Positions 8,901-17,668 are shown, counted from the stretch's first letter. The stretch: 34,469 nucleotides of DNA from Pseudacidovorax intermedius (GCF_001476815.1 NZ_LDSL01000034.1:1-34469); one strand, 5' to 3'. Made by a program: numbers and translations. Notes: generated by a model not told the origin, from the sequence alone.

Positions 8901-9221
8901 TCAGGCAGCCTTGGCGCTCAGGCATTCCTTCATGAAGGCCTTGCGCTCGTCGCCCTTGAGCGTCTTGGCCTTGGGGTCGGCATTGCAGGCCTTCATCTTG
9001 TCCTGCTGCGTGGTGGCCTTGGCCGGCTTGGCCGACAGGCAGCTCTTCATGAAGGCCTTGCGCTCGTCGCCCTTCTTGTCGCCGGCGTCGGTGTTGCAGG
9101 TCTTCATCTTGTTCTGCTGCGCGGTCGGCGCCTTCTCGGCCGCGGCCGGGGCAGCGGTCTGGGCGAAGGCGTTGAACGACAGGGCAGAGCCCAGGGCGAT
9201 CAGGGCGGCGAGCTTCTTCAT
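8901..9221 (-). CDS. PsiF-repeat periplasmic protein
   Basis: A 106-residue exported protein with two PsiF repeats. PsiF was named in E. coli as phosphate-starvation induced; its molecular role is unknown. A signal peptide covers residues 1-20 (MKKLAALIALGSALSFNAFA), followed by an Ala-rich linker. Each repeat has the pattern Q-x-KMK-x-CN, then GDERKAFMK-x-CLSA, with two Cys residues per repeat that could form disulfides. ATG 9221 has GAGGA nine bases upstream, which excludes the longer frame beginning at 9344. No recognisable Pho box was found upstream. It is monocistronic, ended by a strong hairpin. Confidence 0.9.
   Translation of the reverse strand: MKKLAALIALGSALSFNAFAQTAAPAAAEKAPTAQQNKMKTCNTDAGDKKGDERKAFMKSCLSAKPAKATTQQDKMKACNADPKAKTLKGDERKAFMKECLSAKAA
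8928..9074. repeat. Two identical 30-base copies inside the PsiF-like gene
   Basis: Positions 8928-8957 and 9045-9074 are identical over 30 bases, spaced 117 bases apart. They encode the GDERKAFMK core of the two PsiF repeats. Complete DNA identity, including third codon positions, suggests recent duplication or gene conversion between the repeats. Confidence 0.85.
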
Positions 9222-9365
9222 GGAATGGTGTCCTCGTGCGCGATGGACGCCGCGCAGGGCGGCGGCCCGGCGGCGCCGGGCCATCATGCAACGCAGTTCA
9301 CAAAGGTTGCGATGACCGATCAGACAAGAAACCAAAGTTTTCAATGTCGACCCGGTGCATCCGCC

Positions 9366-10637
9366 TCACACCGTGAGGCCGGCCAGCGGGCCGCGCCGCA
9401 GGGTATGTGCCCATTCCAGCGCCTGGGCCTGCGCGCGGCTGAAATGCGAGGCATCGACGGTCGGCCCCGTGCCCGTGTAGAGGGCGCCGGCCAGGCTTTC
9501 CGCATCGCCGCGCTCGCTGGCCTCCGCCAGCTTCAGCAGCGGGCCGAGGGGGCCGTCGCCGCGCAGCAGCGCGTCGTCGATCACGGGCGCCAGGTGCAGC
9601 GGGGCCAGCACCTCCTCGATCTTCATGCCCACCAGGGCCGGCATGAGCGACATCATGCCGGCCATGAAGGCGCTGTCGGCCAGGCTGTCGTCCTCGGGAT
9701 GCTTCAGGGTCGCCGTCAGTTCCATCAGCCGTCCGCGCGTCGCCGCCATCAGCAGGAGGGGGCTGGGCTCGCCCTGGCGCTGGCCGACGGAGAACAGCAG
9801 CAGCTGCACCCAGCGCTTCAGGTAGCGGCGGCCCAGCACCTGGATCACGTCGCGCAGCGAATTGACCGGCCGGCTCAGGCCCGTGCCGGCCGAATTGACC
9901 ATGCGCAGCAGGTTGACGGTGAGGCCCGGCTCGGCCTTGAGCGTCTCTTCCAGCTCGCTGCTGTCGGCATCCGCGCCCAGCTGGGCCAGCAGCCGCAGAA
10001 GGGCCTGGTGCGAATGGCCCAGCTGGCGGCCGGCGACCGTCGTCGGCTTGGCGAAGTGGTAGCCCTGGAAGAACACGAAGCCCAGGTCCATGCAGCGCTC
10101 GAAGTCCGCCGCGGCCTCCACTTTCTCGGCCAGCAGGCGCACGTGCGGCGCCGCGCGGCGCAACTGGGCGACGAGTGGCCGCAGCGCGTCGCCGGCGACG
10201 GCCAGCACGTCGACCTTGACGATCTGCACCAGTGGCAGCAGGGCCCGGGTGCGTGCGTCGAAGGCGATGACGTCGTCCAGCGCCAGCGTGTAGCCCATGG
10301 CGCGCAGGTGCATGCAGCGGGCGGCGACGGAGGCGGTGTGGGGCACCGACTCCAGCAGCTCGATGACCACGCCGCGGCGCGGCAGCAGCTCGATCACCTC
10401 GCTGAAGAGGAACTGCTGGTCCACGTTGATGTAGGCGTCGCAGTCCTGCAGCACATGGGTCATGCCCAGTTCGGCAAAGGCATTGACGATCACCGTGGCC
10501 GTGGCCTGCGCGTCGTCGACGACGTTGGCACCGGCCGACTTGCCGTCGCGGAAGAGCAGTTCGTAGGCACGCACGTGCCGTCCGCGGTCAAGAATGGGCT
10601 GCCGCCCGAGAAAAAGCGCCTCGCCTGTGTCGCCCAT
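9366..10637 (-). CDS. EAL/HDOD-domain signalling protein (YuxH-like)
   Basis: A 423-residue cytoplasmic protein with an N-terminal EAL-like domain (about 1-205) and a C-terminal HDOD domain (about 210-400). EAL domains hydrolyse cyclic di-GMP; YuxH-type proteins are often degenerate and may only bind or scaffold. The N-terminus reads LFLGRQPILDR, then YELLFRDG where EALxR is usual, so the Glu is kept and the Ala is not. Later candidate active-site segments are INVDQQFLF, LALDDVIAFD, IVKVDVLAV, LAEKVE and FFQGYHFAKP. The canonical DDFGTG loop is replaced. ATG 10637 has GAGG six bases upstream. It is divergent from argS. Whether it retains phosphodiesterase activity cannot be told. Confidence 0.88.
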   Translation of the reverse strand: MGDTGEALFLGRQPILDRGRHVRAYELLFRDGKSAGANVVDDAQATATVIVNAFAELGMTHVLQDCDAYINVDQQFLFSEVIELLPRRGVVIELLESVPHTASVAARCMHLRAMGYTLALDDVIAFDARTRALLPLVQIVKVDVLAVAGDALRPLVAQLRRAAPHVRLLAEKVEAAADFERCMDLGFVFFQGYHFAKPTTVAGRQLGHSHQALLRLLAQLGADADSSELEETLKAEPGLTVNLLRMVNSAGTGLSRPVNSLRDVIQVLGRRYLKRWVQLLLFSVGQRQGEPSPLLLMAATRGRLMELTATLKHPEDDSLADSAFMAGMMSLMPALVGMKIEEVLAPLHLAPVIDDALLRGDGPLGPLLKLAEASERGDAESLAGALYTGTGPTVDASHFSRAQAQALEWAHTLRRGPLAGLTV

Positions 10638-10730
10638 GGTTTCCTCACCTGTATCGTTTTGGCCTTATTCGTGACCAAGTGTTAATGGAATAGTAGCGGA
10701 GTCTGGCCGGGGCGTCGTGGAGGCCTCCAA

Positions 10731-10736
10731 TAAAAT
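10731..10736 (+). promoter_or_regulatory. -10-like hexamer directly before argS
   Basis: TAAAAT ends six bases before the argS ATG (10743), with no ribosome-binding purine run between (only CGGGAA). The transcript would start at the ATG or within a few bases of it, so argS may be leaderless. No convincing -35 element was found 17 bases upstream. Confidence 0.45.
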
Positions 10737-10742
10737 CGGGAA

Positions 10743-12443
10743 ATGCTTACCGTCAAACAAGAGCTCCTGGAAGCGCTGGCCCAGGTGCTCGAACGATTCG
10801 AGCCGGGCGCCGGCAGCCGGGCCGCCTTCGAATCCCCCAAGGTGGCCGCCCACGGCGACCTCGCCTGCACCGCGGCCATGCAACTGGCCAAACCCCTCCG
10901 GAAGAACCCGCGCCAGCTGGGCGAGGAACTGCGCAGCGCCCTGCTCGACACCCCCGCCTGCGCGCGCTGGGTCGATGCCATCGAGATCGCCGGCCCCGGC
11001 TTCCTCAACATCCGCCTCAAGCCGGCCGCCAAGCAGCAGGTGGTGCACGAGGTGCTGGGCGCCGGTGCCGGCTTCGGCAGCCAGCCCGTGCGCCCGGACG
11101 AGAAGGTGCTGGTCGAATTCGTCTCGGCCAACCCCACCGGGCCGCTGCACGTGGGCCACGGCCGCCAGGCCGCGCTGGGCGACGCCATCTGCAACCTGCT
11201 GGCCACGCAGGGCCAGGCCGTGCACCGCGAGTTCTATTACAACGACGCCGGCGTGCAGATCGAGACGCTGACCAAGAGCACGCAGCTGCGCGCCAAGGGC
11301 TTCAAGCCGGGCGACGACTGCTGGCCGACCGACCCCGACAACCCCGCCAGCAAGGCCTTCTACAACGGCGACTACATCCAGGACATCGCCGACGACTTCC
11401 TGGCGAAGAAGACCGTCCGCGCCGACGACCGCGAGTTCACCGCCAACGGCGACGTCGACGACGTGGACAACATCCGCCAGTTCGCCGTCGCCTACCTGCG
11501 CAACGAGCAGGACAAGGACCTTCAGGCCTTCAAGCTGCGCTTCGACCAGTACTACCTGGAGTCCAGCCTCTACACCAGCGGCCGGGTGAAGGCGACGGTC
11601 GACAGGCTGATCGCTGCCGGCAAGACGTACGAGCAGGACGGCGCCTTGTGGCTGCGCTCGACCGACTACGGCGACGACAAGGACCGCGTCATGCGCAAGC
11701 AGGACGGCACGTACACCTACTTCGTGCCCGACGTCGCGTACCACATCGCCAAGTGGGAGCGGGGCTTCCACAAGGTGGTCAACATCCAGGGCACCGACCA
11801 CCACGGCACCATCGCCCGGGTGCGCGCCGGCCTGCAGGCGGCGGGCGTCGGCATTCCCGAGGGCTACCCCGACTACGTGCTGCACACCATGGTGCGCGTG
11901 GTGCGCGGCGGCCAGGAGGTCAAGATCAGCAAGCGCGCCGGCAGCTACGTCACGCTGCGCGACCTGATCGAGTGGACCAGCACCGACGCCGTGCGCTTCT
12001 TCCTGCTCAGCCGCAAGCCCGACACCGAATACACCTTCGACGTCGACCTGGCCGTGGCGCAGAACAACGACAACCCGGTCTTCTACGTGCAGTACGCCCA
12101 TGCGCGCATCTGCTCGGTGCTGGACAAGGAGGGCGTGGACGCCGCGGGCCTCGAGGGCACCGACCTGGCGCCCCTGGCCACCGACGCCGCCCAGCCGCTG
12201 ATGCTGCTGCTGGCCAGATACCCCGAGATGCTGGCCGCCGCCGCGCGCGACTTCGCGCCGCACGACGTCACCTTCTACCTGCGCGAACTGGCCGCGGCGT
12301 ACCACAGCTATTACGACGCCGAGCGCATCCTGGTGGACGACGTGCCCACCAAGCGCGCCCGCCTGGCCCTGGTGGCCGCCTGTGCGCAGGTGCTGGCCAA
12401 CGGCCTGGCGGTGCTGGGCGTCAGCGCGCCGCGCAAGATGTAA
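10743..12443 (+). CDS. argS: Arginyl-tRNA synthetase
   Basis: ArgS charges tRNA-Arg with arginine using ATP. The 566-residue product is full length for the class I enzyme. The N-terminal tRNA-contacting Add-1 domain (about 1-110) precedes the catalytic core. The HIGH motif is HVGHG (136-140) within [20 protein letters not shown], and the KMSK equivalent is KISKR near 394. The DALR anticodon-binding domain forms the C-terminus ([13 protein letters not shown] onward). It leads a cluster with an FtsN-like SPOR protein and dsbA, a common order in Burkholderiales. Confidence 0.97.
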   Translation: MLTVKQELLEALAQVLERFEPGAGSRAAFESPKVAAHGDLACTAAMQLAKPLRKNPRQLGEELRSALLDTPACARWVDAIEIAGPGFLNIRLKPAAKQQVVHEVLGAGAGFGSQPVRPDEKVLVEFVSANPTGPLHVGHGRQAALGDAICNLLATQGQAVHREFYYNDAGVQIETLTKSTQLRAKGFKPGDDCWPTDPDNPASKAFYNGDYIQDIADDFLAKKTVRADDREFTANGDVDDVDNIRQFAVAYLRNEQDKDLQAFKLRFDQYYLESSLYTSGRVKATVDRLIAAGKTYEQDGALWLRSTDYGDDKDRVMRKQDGTYTYFVPDVAYHIAKWERGFHKVVNIQGTDHHGTIARVRAGLQAAGVGIPEGYPDYVLHTMVRVVRGGQEVKISKRAGSYVTLRDLIEWTSTDAVRFFLLSRKPDTEYTFDVDLAVAQNNDNPVFYVQYAHARICSVLDKEGVDAAGLEGTDLAPLATDAAQPLMLLLARYPEMLAAAARDFAPHDVTFYLRELAAAYHSYYDAERILVDDVPTKRARLALVAACAQVLANGLAVLGVSAPRKM

Positions 12444-12571
12444 TCGCGCGGCGGCGCCCCCGCGCACCACGCCCCGCACCGGCCGGAAAAGCCGGCGGGC
12501 GCGCTGCCGCGGGCGGGCCGACGCACAATCCCCACCGCCGCGCCGGCGGCGCTGCATCAGCAAGGCAATTC

Positions 12572-13267
12572 ATGAGAAGCAGACAACAGGGCAATTTCGC
12601 CATCGGCCTCATCGTCGGGCTGGTGCTCGGCCTGGGCGTGGCCCTCGGCGTGGCGGTGTACGTCACCAAGGTGCCGATCCCCTTCATGACCAAGACCCAG
12701 CCCCGCGCCGCGGAGCAGGACGAGGCCGAGGCCCGCAAGAACCGCGACTGGGACCCGAACTCCCCGCTCTACGGCAAGCAGCCCGCCAAGCCGGCCGCGA
12801 CGCCGGACGCCGCCGCCACCGCGCCGCCGGTGACCAGCGCGCCGCCGGTGCCGGCCATCGCTGCCCAGCCGGGCACCGCGCCCGGCACGGCGCCGGCGCC
12901 CGTGACCGTCGCGCCGGCCAAGCCGAACACGCCGGCCGCGGCAGGCAAACCGCCGGCTTCCGCCGACCCGCTGGGCGATCTGGCCCGCGCCCGCGCCGGC
13001 CTGCCCGCCAGCGGCGATGCGGCATCCGACCCCTTCGTCTACTTCGTGCAGGCGGGCGCCTTCCGCACCAGCGACGATGCCGAATCCCAGCGCGCCAAGC
13101 TGTCGCTCATGGGCGTGGAGGTGCGCGTCACCGAGCGCGAGCAGGCCGGCCGCCCCGTCTTCCGCGTGCGTGCGGGTCCGTTCAGCAAGAAGGACGACGC
13201 CGACCGCCTGAAGGAAAGACTGGACGGCGCCGGCTTCGACGCCGCCCTGGTGCGCGTGCAGCGCTGA
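12572..13267 (+). CDS. SPOR-domain inner-membrane protein, FtsN-like
   Basis: A 231-residue protein with one N-terminal membrane helix (about residues 8-31, IGLIVGLVLGLGVALGVAVY). A long Pro/Ala-rich periplasmic linker (about 65-150) follows. The C-terminal SPOR domain (about 152-230) begins FVYFVQAGAFRTSDDAE and includes VFRVRAGPFSKKDDAD. SPOR domains bind denuded septal peptidoglycan, and this layout is that of FtsN-type division proteins. The start is the ATG at 12572, directly before the membrane helix; the long upstream open frame overlaps argS and is spurious. The 128 bases between argS and this gene hold a small GC hairpin. Identity as the essential FtsN is likely but not proven. Confidence 0.87.
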   Translation: MRSRQQGNFAIGLIVGLVLGLGVALGVAVYVTKVPIPFMTKTQPRAAEQDEAEARKNRDWDPNSPLYGKQPAKPAATPDAAATAPPVTSAPPVPAIAAQPGTAPGTAPAPVTVAPAKPNTPAAAGKPPASADPLGDLARARAGLPASGDAASDPFVYFVQAGAFRTSDDAESQRAKLSLMGVEVRVTEREQAGRPVFRVRAGPFSKKDDADRLKERLDGAGFDAALVRVQR

Positions 13268-13340
13268 CCGGCGCCCCGGCCTTTTCCGGAACTCGCCGCA
13301 CTGGCTGCGCTCTGTGTGTGATCCCTGTTGGAGAAATCGC

Positions 13341-13982
13341 TTGAAACGTCGTGACTTTTCGCTGGCCGCTGCGGCCATGACGCTGGCCCCGCTGGCCGCC
13401 AATGCCCAGGCACCCGCCTTCAAGTCCGGCAAGGACTACGTGACCCTCGGCAAGCCCGTGCCGGTCGACACCCCTGCCGGCAAGGTGGAAGTGGTCGAGT
13501 TCTTCTCGTACAACTGTCCGCACTGCGCCGCCTTCGAGCCCAAGCTCGAGCCCTGGGTCAAGAAGCTGCCGCCCCAGGTCGCCTTCCGCCGCGTGCCGGT
13601 GCCCTTCGTCGGCAACGACGTCGAGACCAAGCAGAAGCTCTACTACACGCTCGAGGCCATGGGCAAGGTCGACGAGTTCCAGATGAAGCTGTTCCAGGCC
13701 ATCCACGTCGAGCGCCAGCGCATCTTCGGCGACGCCGCCGTGATCGAGTGGGCCGGCAAGCAGCCCGGCCTGGACGCCAAGAAGTTCGAAGAGACCTTCA
13801 AGTCCTTCGGCGTGGCCAGCAAGGCCAAGCGCGCCAGCCAGCTGACCGAGGCCTACCAGGTGGCCGGCGTGCCCGCCTTCGGCGTGGCCGGCCGCTACTA
13901 CGTGGACGGCGAACTGGCCGGCTCCATGGATCGGGCGCTGCAGGTGGTGGATTTCCTGGCCGCCGAGGCCCGCAGGGGCTGA
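13341..13982 (+). CDS. dsbA: Thiol:disulfide interchange protein DsbA
   Basis: Periplasmic oxidoreductase that introduces disulfide bonds into exported proteins and is re-oxidised by DsbB. The 213-residue product has the active site CPHC (residues 59-62, in FFSYNCPHCAAFE) and the conserved cis-Pro loop at about 177-178 (VAGVPAFGV). The N-terminus KRRDFSLAAAAMTLAPLAA is a signal peptide with a twin-arginine-like motif. The likely start is a TTG at 13341: GGAG lies seven bases upstream, and translation then begins exactly at MKRRDF. The only in-frame ATG, at 13314, adds a meaningless nine residues and precedes this ribosome site. It follows the SPOR gene by 73 bases and ends at a strong terminator. 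Confidence 0.95.
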   Translation: MKRRDFSLAAAAMTLAPLAANAQAPAFKSGKDYVTLGKPVPVDTPAGKVEVVEFFSYNCPHCAAFEPKLEPWVKKLPPQVAFRRVPVPFVGNDVETKQKLYYTLEAMGKVDEFQMKLFQAIHVERQRIFGDAAVIEWAGKQPGLDAKKFEETFKSFGVASKAKRASQLTEAYQVAGVPAFGVAGRYYVDGELAGSMDRALQVVDFLAAEARRG

Positions 13983-14019
13983 CGGCCGCGCCGGCCGGGT
14001 GCCGGCGCTTCTGGCTGCG

Positions 14020-14041
14020 GGCCCGCCTCGGCGGGCCTTTT
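14020..14041 (+). terminator. Intrinsic terminator after dsbA
   Basis: GGCCCGCC (14020-14027) pairs with GGCGGGCC (14030-14037) and is followed by TTTT (14038-14041). It lies 38 bases after the dsbA stop and should end the argS-SPOR-dsbA transcript, separating it from lptA. Confidence 0.8.
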
Positions 14042-14148
14042 CGTTGCCGCGCCGCAAGGGCAGGGCGCCGGCAGCAGTCGCGAGCGGCCAGCGGCCAGGG
14101 CCGCAGGGGATTGCGGCCGTTCCCGGCGTTTCGGCCAAAACCCGGGCA

Positions 14149-14154
14149 TACAAT
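14149..14154 (+). promoter_or_regulatory. -10-like hexamer for lptA, overlapping an upstream ATG
   Basis: TACAAT (14149-14154) overlaps the ATG at 14153. A transcript from it would start near 14161, downstream of that ATG. This favours the in-frame ATG at 14177 as the lptA start. No clear -35 element was found. Confidence 0.4.
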
Positions 14155-14176
14155 GAACAGCAAGTTCCGTGCCTTT

Positions 14177-14848
14177 ATGACCCATCCTTCGCATTCCACG
14201 ACCTCTTTCCCCTGGCGCCGGCTCGGCCGCGCCTCGGTCCTCGTGGCCGCGCTGGCCCTGGCCGCCGCGGCCCAGGCCGAGAAGGCCGACCGCAACCAGC
14301 CGATGAACATCGAGGCCGACTCGCTGCGCTACGACGACCTGAAGCAAACCAGCGTCTTCACCGGCCGGGTGGTGGTCACCAAGGGCACGCTGCTCATCCG
14401 CGGCGCCCGCATCGACGTGCGCCAGGACCCCGAGGGCTACCAGTACGCCACCGTCACCGCCGATCCCGGCCAGCGCGCCTATTTCAAGCAGCGCCGTGAC
14501 GGCGGCAACGACGAATGGATCGAGGGCGAAGGCGAAGTCATCGAGTACGACGGCCGCGCCGACACCGTCAAGTTCATCCGCCGCGCCGTCATGCGCCGGC
14601 TGACCGGCACCACGGTCACCGACGAGACCTCCGGCCCGCTGATCACCTACAACCAGACCAACGACACCTTCGCCGTCAATGGCGCGCCGCCCCCGCCCGG
14701 CGGCACGCCGCAGCCCGGCGGGCGGGTGCGGGCCATCCTGTCGCCGCGCAGCACGGAGCCGACCCAGGCGCCGGCCCCCGGTCCGCGCACCGGCGGCAAC
14801 CTGCGCCAGAGCGGCACGCTGGGCGGCCAGCCCGGAGGCAGCCGGTGA
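14177..14848 (+). CDS. lptA: Lipopolysaccharide transport periplasmic protein LptA
   Basis: LptA forms the periplasmic bridge that carries lipopolysaccharide from LptC to LptD. The 223-residue product has a signal peptide ([21 protein letters not shown], cleaved near residue 34). The OstA-like beta-jellyroll begins with [20 protein letters not shown] and continues with [21 protein letters not shown] disordered Pro/Gly-rich tail of about 50 residues ends the protein. ATG 14177 is preferred because a -10-like element overlaps the ATG at 14153, which would add eight residues. The stop overlaps the lptB start by four bases (GTGA), so the two are translationally coupled. LptC, usually encoded just upstream, is absent here; dsbA takes that place. 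Confidence 0.93.
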   Translation: MTHPSHSTTSFPWRRLGRASVLVAALALAAAAQAEKADRNQPMNIEADSLRYDDLKQTSVFTGRVVVTKGTLLIRGARIDVRQDPEGYQYATVTADPGQRAYFKQRRDGGNDEWIEGEGEVIEYDGRADTVKFIRRAVMRRLTGTTVTDETSGPLITYNQTNDTFAVNGAPPPPGGTPQPGGRVRAILSPRSTEPTQAPAPGPRTGGNLRQSGTLGGQPGGSR

Positions 14849-15621
14849 GCGTGGCGGCGCCCGTCGGCGGCAGCCGCCTGCAGGCGCGCGGCCTGCAGAA
14901 GAGCTACGGCAGCCGCAAGGTGGTCAAGAACGTCTCGCTGGACGTGCAGAAGGGCGAGGTCGTCGGCCTGCTGGGCCCCAATGGCGCCGGCAAGACCACC
15001 TCCTTCTACATGATCGTGGGCCTGGTGCGTGCGGATGCCGGCCAGATCAGCATCGACGGCGAGGCGGTGGAGCACATGCCCATCCACCGCCGCGCGCGCA
15101 TGGGCCTGTCGTACCTGCCGCAGGAGGCGTCCATCTTCCGCAAGCTCAGCGTGCAGGAGAACGTGCGCGCCGTGCTCGAACTGCAGGAAGAGCCCGACGC
15201 CCGCGGCCGCATGGTGCCGCTGCCGCGCGAGCGCATCGAGCAGCGCCTGACCGAACTGCTGGCCGACCTGCGCGTGGACCACCTGCGCGACTCGCCCGCC
15301 CTGGCCCTCTCGGGCGGCGAGCGCCGCCGGGTGGAGATCGCCCGCGCCCTGGCCACGCAGCCGCGCTTCATCCTGCTGGACGAGCCCTTCGCCGGCATCG
15401 ATCCCATTGCTGTGATCGAGATCCAGCGGATCATCAGCTTCCTCAAGGAACGCGGCATCGGCGTGCTGATCACCGACCACAACGTGCGCGAGACGCTGGG
15501 CATCTGCGACCACGCCTTCATCATCAGCGACGGCCAGGTGCTGGCACAGGGCACGCCGTCGGAGATCGTCGACAACGCCGAGGTGCGCCGCGTGTACCTG
15601 GGCGAACACTTCCGGATGTAG
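14845..15621 (+). CDS. lptB: LPS export ABC transporter ATP-binding protein LptB
   Basis: Cytoplasmic ATPase of the LptB2FG complex that extracts lipopolysaccharide from the inner membrane. The 258-residue product shows Walker [10 protein letters not shown] (44-52), Q-loop region [21 protein letters not shown] signature [15 protein letters not shown] (near 155), Walker [17 protein letters not shown] (near 175) and the switch His in [12 protein letters not shown]. The start is a GTG at 14845, overlapping the lptA stop, with GGAGG six bases upstream. It is followed after 115 bases by rpoN, the usual neighbour. Confidence 0.97.
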   Translation: MSVAAPVGGSRLQARGLQKSYGSRKVVKNVSLDVQKGEVVGLLGPNGAGKTTSFYMIVGLVRADAGQISIDGEAVEHMPIHRRARMGLSYLPQEASIFRKLSVQENVRAVLELQEEPDARGRMVPLPRERIEQRLTELLADLRVDHLRDSPALALSGGERRRVEIARALATQPRFILLDEPFAGIDPIAVIEIQRIISFLKERGIGVLITDHNVRETLGICDHAFIISDGQVLAQGTPSEIVDNAEVRRVYLGEHFRM

Positions 15622-15736
15622 CCAGGGTGCCGCTGTCCGTCTTCGCCGCTGCCGGCGTCCTGCCTGTCCGGCCGCCTGCCGCCCCGCGCGCGCAGGGGTA
15701 TGCGTGCGCCGCCGTCCGCCACGCAGGAGGCCGGCC

Positions 15737-17326
15737 ATGAAGCAGGGACTGTCGCTGCGCGTCTCGCAGCACCTGGCGCTCACGCCGCAGCTGCAGCAGT
15801 CGATCCGGCTGCTGCAGCTGTCCACGCTGGAGCTGAGCCAGGAAGTCGAGCAGATGCTCGACGACAACCCCTTCCTGGAGCGCCTGGTGGAAGAGGCGCC
15901 GCGCGAGGAATTCGGCCTGGACGCGGCCGACACGCCCGTCCACCGCGAGGAGCGCGAGGACGGCGGCGACTTCGCCGGCCCGGCCGCCAGCCCCGGCAGC
16001 AGCGCCACCAGCGAGGCCGCGGTCGCCGAGGTCGACGCGCCCGCCACCGAGAGCATCGACGCCGAGCCCGACTGGGGCGGCGACGGCACGGTCGAGTTCT
16101 CGGCCGACGACAGCGAATGGGGCGGCGACGCCCCGGCGCGCAACAACAGCAGCAGCCAGGACAGCGACGAGCGCGCCGATGCCACCGAGCTGGCGCGCAG
16201 CCAGGAATCGCTGCAGGCCCACCTGCACCGCCAGGCCCTGTCGCTGCGCCTGGCCCCCGAGGATTCGGCCGCGCTGCGCTTTCTGATCGAGTCGCTCAAC
16301 GACGACGGCTATCTCGAGGATTCGCTGCCGGCCCTGGCCTCGGCCCTGGCCGGCGACGACAACGACGAATTCGACGAGCTGGTGCACCACTTCCAGGTGG
16401 CGCTGGGCCTGCTGCAGAGCCTCGATCCGCTGGGCGTGGGCGCGCGCGACCTGGGCGAATGTTTGGCCATCCAGCTGCGCGCCGGGGTCGACGGGGACGA
16501 CGGCGACGAGCAGGCGCAGGTGCGCAAGGTCGCCCTGGCGATCTGCAAGCAGCCCATGGACCTGCTGGCCAAGCGCGACTTCAAGCGCCTGGCGGTGCTC
16601 ACCCGCAGCAGCGAAGACCTGGTGCGCCAGGCCTCGCAGCTGATCGCGCGGCTGGAGCCCAAGCCCGGCCGGCGTTTCGTCGACGTGGAGCGGCACGTGA
16701 TCGTGCCCGACGTCATCGTCACCCGCAGCGGGCGCGGCAGCAACATCAAGTTCCGCGTGCAGCTCAACCCCGACGTCATGCCGCGGCTGCGCGTGCACGA
16801 CATCTATGCCGGCGCGCTCAAGTCGCACAAGGGCGAGGGCAGCCAGGCCCTGAGCCAGCGGCTGCAGGAGGCGCGCTGGTTCATCAAGAACATCCAGCAG
16901 CGCTTCGACACCATCCTGCGCGTGTCCAACGCCATCGTGGAGCGGCAGAAGAACTTCTTCATCCACGGCGAGCTGGCCATGCGCCCGCTGGTGCTGCGCG
17001 AGATCGCCGACGAGCTGGGCCTGCACGAGTCCACCATCAGCCGCGTGACCACCGCCAAGTACATGTCCACGCCCTTCGGCACGGTGGAGCTGAAGTACTT
17101 CTTCGGCTCGGCCCTGGGCACCGAGACCGGCGGCAATGCCTCCAGCACGGCGGTGCGGGCGCTGATCAAGCAGTTCGTCGGCTCGGAGAACGCCAAGAAG
17201 CCGCTGTCGGACAGCCAGATCTCGGACATGCTCAAGGAGCAGGGCATCGAATGCGCCCGCCGCACGGTCGCCAAGTACCGCGAGGCGCTGCGCATCGCGC
17301 CGGCCAATCTGCGCAAGGCGCTTTAA
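15737..17326 (+). CDS. rpoN: RNA polymerase sigma-54 factor
   Basis: Sigma-54 directs RNA polymerase to -24/-12 promoters and needs an AAA+ activator; it governs nitrogen, motility and carbon-use genes. The 529-residue product has a Gln/Leu-rich region I (LRVSQHLALTPQLQQSIRLL). The acidic variable region II is unusually long (about residues 60-150). The core-binding domain and a helix-turn-helix (ELGLHESTISRVTTAKY) follow, and the RpoN box ARRTVAKYRE is at about 507-516. ATG 15737 has GGAGG seven bases upstream. The usual downstream gene for the ribosome hibernation factor (hpf/raiA) is not here; a convergent toxin-antitoxin pair follows instead. Confidence 0.97.
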   Translation: MKQGLSLRVSQHLALTPQLQQSIRLLQLSTLELSQEVEQMLDDNPFLERLVEEAPREEFGLDAADTPVHREEREDGGDFAGPAASPGSSATSEAAVAEVDAPATESIDAEPDWGGDGTVEFSADDSEWGGDAPARNNSSSQDSDERADATELARSQESLQAHLHRQALSLRLAPEDSAALRFLIESLNDDGYLEDSLPALASALAGDDNDEFDELVHHFQVALGLLQSLDPLGVGARDLGECLAIQLRAGVDGDDGDEQAQVRKVALAICKQPMDLLAKRDFKRLAVLTRSSEDLVRQASQLIARLEPKPGRRFVDVERHVIVPDVIVTRSGRGSNIKFRVQLNPDVMPRLRVHDIYAGALKSHKGEGSQALSQRLQEARWFIKNIQQRFDTILRVSNAIVERQKNFFIHGELAMRPLVLREIADELGLHESTISRVTTAKYMSTPFGTVELKYFFGSALGTETGGNASSTAVRALIKQFVGSENAKKPLSDSQISDMLKEQGIECARRTVAKYREALRIAPANLRKAL

Positions 17327-17366
17327 AAAGGCCGCTGCGCGGCGATCCGTACAGCGGCGCCTTGCG
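17312..17366. repeat. Nested inverted repeats at the 3' end of rpoN
   Basis: CGCAAGGCGC (17312-17321, the last rpoN codons) is exactly complementary to GCGCCTTGCG (17357-17366). Between them, GCCGC (17331-17335) can pair with GCGGC (17339-17343), or the longer GCCGCTG (17331-17337) with CAGCGGC (17352-17358). The pairings are partly exclusive. It lies between convergent rpoN and the antitoxin gene and may be a bidirectional 3'-end structure. No strong T-run follows. Confidence 0.45.
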
Positions 17367-17419
17367 TGCTCCGCCGTCGGGTCATGAACCGGGCACCCAC
17401 GCCGGCGAAGCGCGGATCC

Positions 17420-17668
17420 TTACTTGTGCGCCGCCCTGTCGTCGCCTTCGGCCGGCGCCACATCGGGCGCGCGGCGCAGCAGGGCACGGGCGCGGTCCAC
17501 GTCCGCGCGGGCGGCCCGCTCCTGCAGGAAGGCCTCGGCATCCAGCGCCGAGACCTTCTCGGCCACCGCCATGGTGATGAACTGGTTCAGCGAGGTGTTG
17601 TCGCGCGCGGCCAGCGTGCGGGCATGCTCGTGCAGGGAGTCGGGCAGGCGCAGGGCGAAATTGCTCAT
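17420..17668 (-). CDS. Ribbon-helix-helix (HicB-like) antitoxin
   Basis: An 82-residue protein with an N-terminal ribbon-helix-helix: FALRLPDSLHEHARTLAARD, then TSLNQFITMAVAEKV. Its Arg/Ala-rich C-terminal tail would contact the toxin. ATG 17668 overlaps the stop of the upstream PIN gene by four bases (ATGA), which marks a coupled toxin-antitoxin pair in toxin-first order. Such antitoxins usually repress their own promoter; the AT-rich sequence before the PIN gene (18100-18120) is the likely site. It converges on rpoN. Confidence 0.82.
   Translation of the reverse strand: MSNFALRLPDSLHEHARTLAARDNTSLNQFITMAVAEKVSALDAEAFLQERAARADVDRARALLRRAPDVAPAEGDDRAAHK

Noticed and set aside
9363-9379. Seven-base hairpin at the stop of the EAL/HDOD gene as a terminator
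   Set aside because: Stem GCCTCAC/GTGAGGC with a three-base loop is clear, but no T-run follows on the minus strand.
12444-12571. Third copy of the structured repeat between argS and the SPOR gene
   Set aside because: It has a GCCGG-type hairpin with an A-rich loop, but it does not align with copies A and B outside that stem.
11648-13267. Possible argS-overlapping fusion with the SPOR protein
   Set aside because: The upstream 308 residues are an out-of-frame shadow of argS; the membrane helix begins right after the ATG at 12572.
17312-17366. Possible toxin-antitoxin integration site (att-like repeat) after rpoN
   Set aside because: The repeat is inverted, not direct, and no integrase or second boundary copy was seen.
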